Below, in pieces: positions 45,056 through 52,713 of a stretch of DNA of 64,000 nucleotides; the stretch's first letter is position 1, and the number at the start of each line of letters is the position of its first letter. The position numbers and the translations under genes are program-made. Below the pieces are notes generated by a model, which saw only the letters and a program-made list of their open reading frames with translations, was not told where the DNA came from and searched no databases. The stretch lies in the NCBI GenBank assembly GCA_019973575.1, contig BPUI01000001.1, forward strand, positions 1,686,342 through 1,750,341. Direction: 5' to 3'. The DNA comes from Gemmatimonadetes bacterium T265 (GTDB lineage Bacteria; Gemmatimonadota; Gemmatimonadetes; Gemmatimonadales; Gemmatimonadaceae).

Positions 45056-46234
45056 ATGAGCGTCGCGGTGGCTCGCTCGCCGTCGCCGGAGGAGCGGCTG
45101 GTCCTCGCGACCTGCCGCACGCCGATGACCGGCGCGGCGCGACGGCGCGCGGAGGCGTTGCTCGACGGCCCGCTCGACTGGCAGGCGGTGTTCGCGTGCG
45201 CCGGGCGGTGGCAGGTGGAGCCGGTCGCATTCACCAACCTGCTCGCGATCGCCGGAGAAGCGCTGCCCCAGGCGACGCGCCAGGAAGCGACGACCCGTTG
45301 CTGGACGGCACGCGCGCGATCGTGGAAGCTAACAACCGTTCTGCTCGACCTGCTCCGCCTGTTAGAGGGCGCCGGCATTCCCGTCATCGTCCTGAAAGGG
45401 CCTGCGATCGGCCTCGTGGCCTACGGCGACGTGACAATGCGGACCTTCAACGATCTCGACCTGCTGGTCCAACCCGCCGACGTTCGCCAGGCCCGTTCGC
45501 TGCTCGTCGACGCGGGTTACAGGGCGTATTACGATCCGCGCCAGGAGCTGTCCCGATTGAAGGGTCAACACCCGCTCGAGTTCTCGGACGGCCGCACGCA
45601 CGTCGATCTTCACACGACGCTTTTCTCTCGCTACCTGAAGCTCGACATCGACGCCGCCGCCGCGTGGCGCGACGCGCGCACGGTGCCGTGCCTCGATTCG
45701 ACCATTCGCGTGCTCGCGCGGCACCACCTCTACGTGTACCTGTGCGCTCACGGCGCAAAACATCAGTGGCAGCTGTTCCGCTGGGTGTGCGACGTCGCGC
45801 AACTGGACGCCTCGCTCGAGCCGACAGACGTGGAGCGCATCACGGCCCTCGCCACCACGGTCGGGGCACGTCGCCTGGTCGCGTTGGGGACGCGGCTCGC
45901 CGGCCGGATATCTGGCGGTGCGCCGACGAACGTCGACGCCGACCGCATGGAATCGGAGGCGGCGACGCGTGCGCTCGTCCGGCAGGTCGAAACCGCCTGG
46001 TTCGGCGCGCCGGCCCGGGGTGATGGCGGACTCCTGGCCGTGCTCCATCCGTCGCTGCGTGGCCTTGGCTACTGGATGGCCGCCCGCGAGCGGGTGTGGG
46101 ATCGTCTGATCGCTCCGATGCGGCTCGCCGTCTCGTCGTCGGCCCGTGACGCGCGCGCCGGCTCTCTACGCGGCCTCTGGCGACCGTTGCGGCTGGCAGC
46201 CGGTGTGGTGCAACGCGCCGTGCTGCACAGGTAG
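45056..46234 (+). CDS. Nucleotidyltransferase family protein (NTP_transf_5 type)
   Basis: A 392-residue protein (ATG at 45056; ATG at 45020 or GTG at 44996 would add 12 or 20 residues). The core VIVLKGPAIGLVAYGD (110-125) and RTFNDLDLLVQP (129-140) is the signature of the NTP_transf_5 family, with the D-x-D pair of a nucleotidyltransferase fold. Members regularly accompany PqqD-like proteins and HPr-kinase-like proteins in peptide-modification and glycan clusters. Target unknown; transfer of a nucleotide to the peptide or to a sugar is possible. First gene of a plus-strand operon of at least three. Confidence 0.85.
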   Translation: MSVAVARSPSPEERLVLATCRTPMTGAARRRAEALLDGPLDWQAVFACAGRWQVEPVAFTNLLAIAGEALPQATRQEATTRCWTARARSWKLTTVLLDLLRLLEGAGIPVIVLKGPAIGLVAYGDVTMRTFNDLDLLVQPADVRQARSLLVDAGYRAYYDPRQELSRLKGQHPLEFSDGRTHVDLHTTLFSRYLKLDIDAAAAWRDARTVPCLDSTIRVLARHHLYVYLCAHGAKHQWQLFRWVCDVAQLDASLEPTDVERITALATTVGARRLVALGTRLAGRISGGAPTNVDADRMESEAATRALVRQVETAWFGAPARGDGGLLAVLHPSLRGLGYWMAARERVWDRLIAPMRLAVSSSARDARAGSLRGLWRPLRLAAGVVQRAVLHR

Positions 46235-46246
46235 CAATCACGCCAC

Positions 46247-47128
46247 ATGCCGGACCTCTATTTGGACTTCGACGGACGCCAGCTCCGCGTTCGCACCGAC
46301 GTGCCGGAAGTGCACGACCACATCGCGCGCGTGCACGCGCCCATGCTCGTGCCCGAAGTCACTCGACTGGTGGGAGACCTGCTGGTCGACGCCGTGCCGG
46401 GTGGGCATCGCATGCGCGGCGCGTCCGAACTCACGCTGCAGGGCAGGGCCGACGACCTGTTCATCCACATCAAGGCGGACATCATCTACCAGATGATCAC
46501 GTCGCGGCCCGATCTGCTCTGGCTTCACGCAGGCGCGGTAGAGAAGGACGGGGTCGCGGTGGTCGTCTCCGGACCTCCAGGGCGGGGCAAGAGCACGCTC
46601 GTGACGTTGCTCGCCCGGGCGGGATGGCGCCTCATGTCGGACGACGTCCTCGCGCTGGACATGTGCGCCGACGTCGTCGTCCCGTTCCCGCAGCTCCCGA
46701 ATCCGCGCGTCTTCCCAGGGCGGGAGGTGACCGGCGACGACTTCTACGCACTTCAACGGGAGCTGGCCGTCATGCCGGCCGAGGCGTTCCATCGGGAGCG
46801 GACCCGCTTGGGCGCCGTGATCTTTCCCTGTTTCCAGCCGGGGGCCGAGCCGGATCTGGTCCGCCGCCGACCGGGTGAGGGCGCCCTGGACATGTTGCGC
46901 AATTGCGTGAATGTTGCAGACCACAAGGCGGCGGCGGTGGCCCGGGCGGCCGGCCTCGCCCGCGTCGTCCCGATGTACAGCCTGACGTACGGCGTGGCCG
47001 CCTCCGCTGTTGACCAGATTCAGCGCCTTCTCGACTCCGTGCTCGTCCACGCCGCATCAATGTGCGACGGGGTCGGCCCCGCAGTTGCATCACTCCCACC
47101 GAAACCCACCCCATCGGAGTCGACATGA
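46247..47128 (+). CDS. HPr-kinase-related P-loop protein (HprK-rel-A type)
   Basis: A 293-residue protein. DLLWLHAGAVEKDGVAVVVSG leads into Walker A GPPGRGKST at 109-117, followed by GWRLMSDDVLALD at 127-137, the arrangement of the HprK-related family (kinase fold of HPr serine kinase, without the HPr partner). It lies 12 bases after the nucleotidyltransferase gene and overlaps the PqqD-domain gene by four bases (ATGA). Lasso-peptide clusters of Firmicutes use a related kinase to phosphorylate the peptide C-terminus, so a peptide is a plausible substrate here, as an inference. No canonical substrate-binding loop is recognisable. Confidence 0.85.
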   Translation: MPDLYLDFDGRQLRVRTDVPEVHDHIARVHAPMLVPEVTRLVGDLLVDAVPGGHRMRGASELTLQGRADDLFIHIKADIIYQMITSRPDLLWLHAGAVEKDGVAVVVSGPPGRGKSTLVTLLARAGWRLMSDDVLALDMCADVVVPFPQLPNPRVFPGREVTGDDFYALQRELAVMPAEAFHRERTRLGAVIFPCFQPGAEPDLVRRRPGEGALDMLRNCVNVADHKAAAVARAAGLARVVPMYSLTYGVAASAVDQIQRLLDSVLVHAASMCDGVGPAVASLPPKPTPSEST

Positions 47129-47676
47129 TGTTCCTGCCCCGCCCCCGTAATGGCCTGCGTCGCCATCGTATCGAGGATCAGGTCCTGGTCTACGATGCGC
47201 GTACCGACCGGACGCACCTCCTCGACCACGCTACGGGAACCGTCCTCGACTTGCTCGAGGAGGGCGGGCGACCGCCCGAGGCGCTCGTTGTCGAACTCGG
47301 GCGTCGGATTGACCGGCCTGCCGATGACGCTCTGGTGACGCTGGCGCTCGATGAGCTGCGCAAAGCGGAGCTGCTCGACGAGGACCGGTCCCCGGCTCCG
47401 CTGAACGAGGTCAGCCGCCGTCAGCTGCTGCGGCGCGCCGGCCTGGTCGGGGCGACGGCGCTCCTCGTTCCGACGATCGTGTCGCTGACGGCGAACCCAT
47501 TGTATGCGGCGAGTCCGTCGCCGTGTTCACAGTCTTCGGGTAGGCTGGCTGGATGTAAGTGCAGTATGCTCACCGGAAGCAGCGTTTGCGCGAGCGGCTG
47601 CTGTAAGTCGAACGGCAGCTCTGGCAATGGCGAGAACACCTGCGTGGCTAAAGGTTCCGGGATCCAGTGCTACTGA
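47125..47676 (+). CDS. PqqD-domain protein fused to twin-arginine-like segment and eight-cysteine C-terminal domain
   Basis: A 183-residue protein; ATG at 47125 overlaps the kinase stop. Residues 8-85 form a PqqD/RRE-like winged-helix domain (YDARTDRTHLLDHATGTVLDLLEEGG, ALDELRKAELLDE). At 97-105 comes SRRQLLRRA, resembling a Tat motif, followed by a hydrophobic stretch (106-123) and a possible signal-peptidase site near PLYAAS (125-130). The last 54 residues contain cysteines at 134, 144, 146, 155, 159, 160, 173 and 182 in a Gly/Ser-rich sequence, the spacing of a small disulfide-bonded or otherwise cross-linked peptide. PqqD proteins normally bind a separate precursor's leader; here the binding domain and a precursor-like tail seem to be one chain. 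Function not established. Confidence 0.8.
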   Translation: MMFLPRPRNGLRRHRIEDQVLVYDARTDRTHLLDHATGTVLDLLEEGGRPPEALVVELGRRIDRPADDALVTLALDELRKAELLDEDRSPAPLNEVSRRQLLRRAGLVGATALLVPTIVSLTANPLYAASPSPCSQSSGRLAGCKCSMLTGSSVCASGCCKSNGSSGNGENTCVAKGSGIQCY

Positions 47677-47762
47677 GGCTGAGTCGAGAGGTATAACTCG
47701 GTACCCGGGAGCGCCGGTGGTCAAGCACTTCGAACGACCTGTCAATTTGCCCTCATCTAGCT

Positions 47763-48096
47763 GACCGGGTTACAGCTTGATGCCGGGCAGCGCTCCGCGC
47801 TGCTCATCCTCGACGAGGCGACGAGTGCGCTCGACTCGGAGAACGAGCGGCGCATCCAGGCGGCGATCGCCGAACTGCACGGGCGCCCCACGATCCTCGT
47901 CATCACGCACCGCCTCGCGGCCGTGCGCGACGCGGACCTGATCCACGTGGTCGAAGGCGGGCGCGTGGTGGAGTCGGGCACGTGGGACGCGTTGCTGGCC
48001 GACGCGGGGCGGTTCCGCGCGCTCTGCGCCGCGCAGGCGATCGTCGCCGACGCTGCAGCCGAGCACGGAGCGGTCGTCGGCGAGCCGGTCGCGTAA
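47763..48096 (+). pseudogene. C-terminal remnant of an ABC exporter ATPase
   Basis: An open stretch after a TAG at 47758-47760 translates as the last ~110 residues of an exporter ATPase: AGQRSALLILDEATSALD (Walker B with D-loop), then TILVITHRLAAVRDADLIHV (switch His) and a normal C-terminus. Walker A, the membrane domain and most of the signature motif are absent: the sequence jumps from LQLDAGQ straight to the strand before Walker B, as if about 15 residues and everything upstream were deleted. No usable start codon is near. It sits directly behind the PqqD-domain gene, where an exporter of the peptide would be expected. Its TAA overlaps the next gene's ATG. Confidence 0.8.
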
Positions 48097-49640
48097 TGGC
48101 GCGGCGCCCGCGCGGGGGCGGCCGCGGGCCGCGCGGCGGCGCGCGCTTCAGCCGTGCGCGCTTCGCGCTCGTCGCGGCCGGCGTCGCGGCCACGGGCGCC
48201 GCGGGAGTGGCCACGGTCATCGCCGGGCGCACGCCTGGCGACGAACGCGTCGACCCGCTCGCGCTCGCCGCGGTGGCCGCGCTCACCATCGACGTTCGCG
48301 CGACGCGCCTCGCACCGGGCGATACGGCCCGGGTCGTTGCGACGGCGCGGAACGTGGTCGACCAACCGCTCCCGGGCCGGCTGGTCACCTGGACGACGAG
48401 CGATTCGGGCGTCGTCACGGTCACCCCGCGCGGCGACGTGCGCGCCGTCGCGCCCGGCACGGCCGTGCTCGAGGCGGCGTGTCAGGGGCAGTCGACCGAC
48501 GTCGCGATCACCGTCGTGGGCCGGGTCGACACGGTCGGCGTGCGCCCGGGCGACGAGCTGCAGGTGCTCGTCGCGGCGGCGGAGGAAGGCACGGTCTTCG
48601 TCATCAGGGCCGGCGTGCACCACGGCGACAGCGTCGTGCCGAAGAACGGCATGACCTTCGTCGGCGAGCCCGGCGCGGTGCTCACCGGCGACGACCGCGC
48701 GCCATTCGCGTTCTCGGGCAACGCGGACCCGTACCCGCGCAACGTCGTCATCCGCGACCTCGTGATCGAGCACTACGCCTCGCCCGCGCAGGCGGGCGCG
48801 GTGCGCGCCGACGTCGAGGCGGGCGCGTGGACCGTCGAGGACTGCGAGGTGCGCGACAACGCCGGGGGCGGGATCCTCATCGGGCCGCGCGCGCGCATCC
48901 TGCGCAACCGCGTGCACCACAACGGGCAGATCGGCGTGTCAGGCAGCGGCGACGGCGTGCTCGTCGAAGGGAACGAGATCGCCTACAACAACCCGCGCGC
49001 CGAGTACGACATGTACTGGGAGGCCGGGGGGACGAAGTTCGCGCGCACGCGCGACCTCGTCGTGCGGGGCAACTTCGTCCACCACAACCACGGCCCGGGG
49101 CTGTGGACGGACATCGACAACGTGCGCACGCTCTACGAGCGCAACCGCGTCGAGGACAACGCCGAGTCGGGGATCTTCCACGAGATCGGGTACGCGGCCG
49201 TGATCCGCCACAACGAGTCGCGGCGGAACGGCGCGGGCGCGGTGCCGCGCGGGTGGGTGTCGGGGGCGGGGATCCTCGTCAACTCGTCGTCGGACGTGGA
49301 GATCTACGGGAACCTCGTCGAGGGCAACCACAACGGGATCACCGCGATCGAGGCGAACCGCGGGCGCGGGGCGTACGGACCGTACGTGCTGCGCGACCTG
49401 TACGTGCACGACAACACGGTCGCGATGCGCGAGGGGGCCACCGGGGTCGCGACGTCGGGGTGGCGGCGGCTCGTCGACCGCGCGACGTACGCGGCGCACC
49501 ACAACCGCTTCACGGCGAACACTTACCGGCTCGGTCCCAACCGGCAATACTTCCGCTGGAGTAACACGTGGCTCACGGCGGCGGAGTGGCGGGCGGCGGG
49601 GCAGGACGTGACGGGCACGTTCGCGCCCGACGCCCGGTGA
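48096..49640 (+). CDS. Right-handed parallel beta-helix protein with Ig-like domain
   Basis: A 514-residue protein. Basic N-terminus and a hydrophobic Ala/Val/Gly-rich helix (about 22-44) for membrane anchoring or export; residues 55-145 form a BIG2-type Ig-like domain (SDSGVVTVTPRGDVRAVAPG); residues 150-510 are beta-helix repeats of polysaccharide-lyase/inverting hydrolase type, rich in Asn turns (VRDNAGGGILIG, RVHHNGQIGVSG, VHHNHGPGLWTD). Such proteins cleave or bind acidic polysaccharides, or act as epimerases. TAATG overlap with the ABC remnant suggests the two once belonged to one operon. Catalytic residues cannot be named with confidence. Confidence 0.82.
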   Translation: MARRPRGGGRGPRGGARFSRARFALVAAGVAATGAAGVATVIAGRTPGDERVDPLALAAVAALTIDVRATRLAPGDTARVVATARNVVDQPLPGRLVTWTTSDSGVVTVTPRGDVRAVAPGTAVLEAACQGQSTDVAITVVGRVDTVGVRPGDELQVLVAAAEEGTVFVIRAGVHHGDSVVPKNGMTFVGEPGAVLTGDDRAPFAFSGNADPYPRNVVIRDLVIEHYASPAQAGAVRADVEAGAWTVEDCEVRDNAGGGILIGPRARILRNRVHHNGQIGVSGSGDGVLVEGNEIAYNNPRAEYDMYWEAGGTKFARTRDLVVRGNFVHHNHGPGLWTDIDNVRTLYERNRVEDNAESGIFHEIGYAAVIRHNESRRNGAGAVPRGWVSGAGILVNSSSDVEIYGNLVEGNHNGITAIEANRGRGAYGPYVLRDLYVHDNTVAMREGATGVATSGWRRLVDRATYAAHHNRFTANTYRLGPNRQYFRWSNTWLTAAEWRAAGQDVTGTFAPDAR

Positions 49641-49662
49641 CGGCGTTCTGATCTTCCCGATC

Positions 49663-51474
49663 ATGCTTCCTCTCTGCCATGCCGCGGCGGTCGCCGTCGT
49701 GACGACGTGCGCCGCCCGCGCGACGCCCGACACGGTGACGCCGCCGGCGCGGGCCGTCGGCGCACGCCCAACGGACAGCGCTGCGGCGTCGGGGGGTCCG
49801 GTGGAGATGCTCGGGGTGGTGTCGGCGGCTCAGCTCCGCGACGGCCTCGGCTTCGCGGTCGAGCCGAGCCGTCCCTGGGAACTGCAGCTCGCCCGGGACG
49901 TCGGCGCGCGCGAGGTCCGGATGCAGTTCGGCTGGAACGACGTCGAGCCTGCGGCCGGCCGACTGGTGCTGACCCCGGTGATGCGCGAGGCGCTCGCAAC
50001 GGCCGCCCGACTCGGCCTGCGGCCGCTGATCGTCGCGGCGTACGGACCCGCGTCGACGCGCCTGCCGCTGTTCACGCTGCGCGCCCCGGCGGCGCGTGGC
50101 GACAGCGTGCTGTCGCTCGAGTTGTCGCCCGCGCTCGCCGACGTCCGGCGCGGGCATTCCTACGCCCAAGCCCCCGACGGATCGCAGTTGGTCGCCGAAG
50201 GCTACTGGGCCTACCAGGGCGCGTACGTCTCGTCGGTCGATCGCGACTCGAACCGCGTCGTACTCGCCGCGCCGCTGACCCGGACTCTGAACGCCGGGGA
50301 GCGCGTGGCGATCAACAACCGCCTCTACCCGCCGCCGGTCGCCGGTGCGCCTAACGATTCCGGACTCGCCGCGTACGTGCGGTACGCGCGGTTTCTGGCG
50401 GCGCAGCTCGCGGGCGCCGGGCTCGCCGGCCACGTCGAGCTCTGGAACGAGCCGGCCTGGGCGCACGACCGGTGGGACGGCGGCGAGGGGTGCTTCTTCG
50501 CGTCCGGCGTCGAGCGGAGTACCTGCCGCTCGATCAACTACGACCTCGCGAAGGCGCTGCTCGGCACCGCCCCTCCGGGCGGCGTCCGGTACACGTGGGG
50601 CGGGACACACAAGACCGGGTTCGCGACGCTCATCACCGGAGCGTCCGGCGGCATCCGCACCGCAGTCACGCGCGAGCAGATCGAAGGGAGCGTGAGCGAG
50701 GAATCCTTCCACCCGTACGGCCGCACCCCGGAGTGGCACGCGTGGAACCCGGACTGCCTGTCGCGGCCCGGGGTCGCCAACGTGTTTGCCACCTGCGCGC
50801 TCGTCGGTACGAACCCGACGTCGAACTTCAAGTGGGCGCGCAAAGTTGCGATCGACCATCTCAACCTCGACGGCTGGACGATCGACCAGACCGTGTCGGA
50901 AGCCGGAATCCGGATCGCCGACGCGGCGACCAAGGCGCGCTACCTCCTGCGTTTCTACCTCGCGCACCACGCGCTGGGGTTCCGGCGGATCGACTTCTAC
51001 CGCCTGGCCGATGCGCCCGCGTCGGGCCCCAACTACGGCGTCGTCGACGCGAACACCCGCGAGCCGATGCTGCCGTACCGGGCGCTGCAGGCCTTGATGA
51101 ATCAGTTGGACGACGTCGGAACCGCCCCGCCGGCGGAGTACGACAACGGTGGCCTACCGACGGTCGTCAAGGCGCAGACGACCTGGCCCGTCACCACGGT
51201 CGTGGTCGCGGGCCGCCGGTCCGGCGCTGTTCGGAACACCATGCTCCTTACTCTCTGGCAGCGGCCCTACCCGAAAACGGGCCGCGAGGAGTTCGAGCAG
51301 ATCTCCCGGCCCGACCCGGGGCGCGTTGCGGTCCGCGTGCCGACCGGGTACCACGTCGTCCGCGCATGGTCGCTCGTCGATCAGAGCCCCGTCGCGGTCG
51401 TGCCCGTCCGGGCGGGAATCGCCGAGGTGCGCGTGACGGACGATCCGGTTGCGATGCGCTTTGCGCCACGATAG
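49663..51474 (+). CDS. Secreted GH-clan-A-like protein (GH39-type resemblance)
   Basis: A 603-residue protein. The N-terminus is short and hydrophobic with a possible lipobox (VVTTC at about 12-16) but lacks the usual basic residues, so the start may be wrong. The barrel shows REVRMQFGWNDVEP, LRPLIVAAYG, and HVELWNEPAW at about residue 263, in which Asn-Glu-Pro holds the general acid/base Glu of clan A glycosidases; a nucleophile candidate is in TVSEAGIR at about 410. The C-terminal 110 residues form a beta-sandwich. It may process the polysaccharide made by the neighbouring loci. Family number is tentative. The CCTAAC in GAPNDS belongs to the recurrent heptamer. Confidence 0.7.
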   Translation: MLPLCHAAAVAVVTTCAARATPDTVTPPARAVGARPTDSAAASGGPVEMLGVVSAAQLRDGLGFAVEPSRPWELQLARDVGAREVRMQFGWNDVEPAAGRLVLTPVMREALATAARLGLRPLIVAAYGPASTRLPLFTLRAPAARGDSVLSLELSPALADVRRGHSYAQAPDGSQLVAEGYWAYQGAYVSSVDRDSNRVVLAAPLTRTLNAGERVAINNRLYPPPVAGAPNDSGLAAYVRYARFLAAQLAGAGLAGHVELWNEPAWAHDRWDGGEGCFFASGVERSTCRSINYDLAKALLGTAPPGGVRYTWGGTHKTGFATLITGASGGIRTAVTREQIEGSVSEESFHPYGRTPEWHAWNPDCLSRPGVANVFATCALVGTNPTSNFKWARKVAIDHLNLDGWTIDQTVSEAGIRIADAATKARYLLRFYLAHHALGFRRIDFYRLADAPASGPNYGVVDANTREPMLPYRALQALMNQLDDVGTAPPAEYDNGGLPTVVKAQTTWPVTTVVVAGRRSGAVRNTMLLTLWQRPYPKTGREEFEQISRPDPGRVAVRVPTGYHVVRAWSLVDQSPVAVVPVRAGIAEVRVTDDPVAMRFAPR

Positions 51475-51494
51475 GCCCGCACAGGTTCCGACGC

Positions 51495-52181
51495 TCAGCC
51501 CGCGCGTCCGCCCTGCCGCTCGTCGCTCAGAATGGCCGCGGAGACGATGGGGTGCGCCCACACCGGAATCTCCACGGCGGGCGCGACCGCGATGATGCGG
51601 CCGGTCGCGATGTGGAGCAGCAGTCGGAGCGCCGGCGCCACGCCCGCATCGGGGTCTCCCTCGACGCTGTTGTCATAGACCAAAAGGGACGTGAGCCGGG
51701 GCAGGAGCGCGACCAGATGCTCGCGACTCCGTCGGTAGCGTTCGCGAATCTTCGCCTCGGGGATGTCGTGACCACCCCGGGCGACCCGCGCCCGCACGCG
51801 GGCAATATGGCGCTCCGGCGAGTCCAGGCCGACGTAGCGCATCACGACCTCGATCCCGGTATCGAGCGCGCGTCCGAGGAGCATCGCGATGGTGGCGCCG
51901 CCGAGCGTCGTCTCGAATGCGAAGTCCTCGCGGCGCGCGATGGCCCGCTCGAGCCCTGCACGTCCCGCGTCCCAGGCGCGCGCGTTGGCTGCCGCGTGGG
52001 GCAGCCCCGGGTCCTCGGCCCGGAGCGCGCGCGCCTCCTCGTCGGGGTTGAAATAGGCGCCGCCGCGCGCCCGGATCGTCTCGCCGACGATACTGCTCTT
52101 GCCCGCGCCGTTGACGCCGGCGATGACGGTGATCCGTGCGAAGCTGTGCGGAGGGCCGGGGCCTTGCGCCCCCTCCGTCAC
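51495..52181 (-). CDS. Zeta-toxin-like P-loop kinase
   Basis: A 228-residue protein. ITVIAGVNGAGKSS puts Walker A at 22-30; AYFNPDEEAR and FAFETTLGG (the Phe-Glu-Thr-Thr loop) match zeta-type enzymes, and YVGLDSPERHIARVRARV with RYRRSREHL supplies the arginine-rich lid. Zeta toxins phosphorylate UDP-N-acetylglucosamine and block wall synthesis. GTG start at 52181 overlaps the stop of the antitoxin gene (GTGA), so translation is coupled. It stands between two polysaccharide gene groups, where it may stabilise the region. Confidence 0.8.
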   Translation of the reverse strand: MTEGAQGPGPPHSFARITVIAGVNGAGKSSIVGETIRARGGAYFNPDEEARALRAEDPGLPHAAANARAWDAGRAGLERAIARREDFAFETTLGGATIAMLLGRALDTGIEVVMRYVGLDSPERHIARVRARVARGGHDIPEAKIRERYRRSREHLVALLPRLTSLLVYDNSVEGDPDAGVAPALRLLLHIATGRIIAVAPAVEIPVWAHPIVSAAILSDERQGGRAG

Positions 52182-52546
52182 GCGGCCACGGCTGCGCAGC
52201 GGCGGGCGGCGTCCACCGCCGCCCGGCCCATCTCCTCGGGGGAGGCGTTCACGGCCTCGGCGGTCGCTGCGCGGACGGCCGTGTCCTGCATGCGCGCGTA
52301 CAGAGCTTCGAATCGCGCGCCGAGTGCCTCGAGCGTGCCGGCCTCCTGCGCGACGAGCTGGCGGTAGCGGTCGACCGGGACTACCACGGCGCGCACGGCG
52401 TTGTGGCGCGTGACGGCGACCACCTGGCCACCCGTGACGGCGTCGAGAACCTGCCCGAAGGCGTTCTGCACCTCCGTCGCTGGAATCGTCCGCGCGATTC
52501 CGGGGAGCGCGGGTGGTGCGGCGGCGTCATGTGCGGAGTCGGACAT
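52178..52546 (-). CDS. Phd/YefM-type antitoxin
   Basis: A 122-residue protein. IPATEVQNAFGQVLDAVTGGQVVAVTRHN at about 20-48 and AVVVPVDRYRQL form the Phd/YefM DNA-binding fold; the Ala/Glu-rich C-terminus (about 65-122) would bind the toxin. ATG at 52546 is preceded by a strong ribosome-binding site GGAGG (52551-52555, minus strand). The palindrome at 52584-52600 lies just upstream and suits autorepression. Pairing of a Phd-type antitoxin with a zeta-type toxin is uncommon. Confidence 0.82.
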   Translation of the reverse strand: MSDSAHDAAAPPALPGIARTIPATEVQNAFGQVLDAVTGGQVVAVTRHNAVRAVVVPVDRYRQLVAQEAGTLEALGARFEALYARMQDTAVRAATAEAVNASPEEMGRAAVDAARRCAAVAA

Positions 52547-52583
52547 GGGACCTCCGGAAGCGGACGATCGGCAACGTGTCGAT

Positions 52584-52600
52584 TTCGCCAATATGGCGAA
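52584..52600. promoter_or_regulatory. Palindromic operator of the toxin-antitoxin genes
   Basis: TTCGCCA-ATA-TGGCGAA is a perfect seven-base-arm palindrome 38 bases upstream of the antitoxin start. Phd/YefM antitoxins bind short palindromes over their own promoter, so this is the expected autoregulation site. It is the most A+T-rich spot in the 167-base gap. Confidence 0.65.
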
Positions 52601-52713
52601 CCTGCCGCGCGCCGGCCAGCGCTCCTCACGCGAAGCCGTCCGGCATCTGTCGGCTCTTGGAATGGGCGAGAACCGGACGATCGGTTACGACCGCCTGTAC
52701 GCCGTCGACCTCA

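Noticed and set aside
47982-48095. Upstream extension of the beta-helix protein
   Set aside because: It reads the ABC remnant in another frame; the ATG at 48096 overlapping the remnant's TAA is the natural start.
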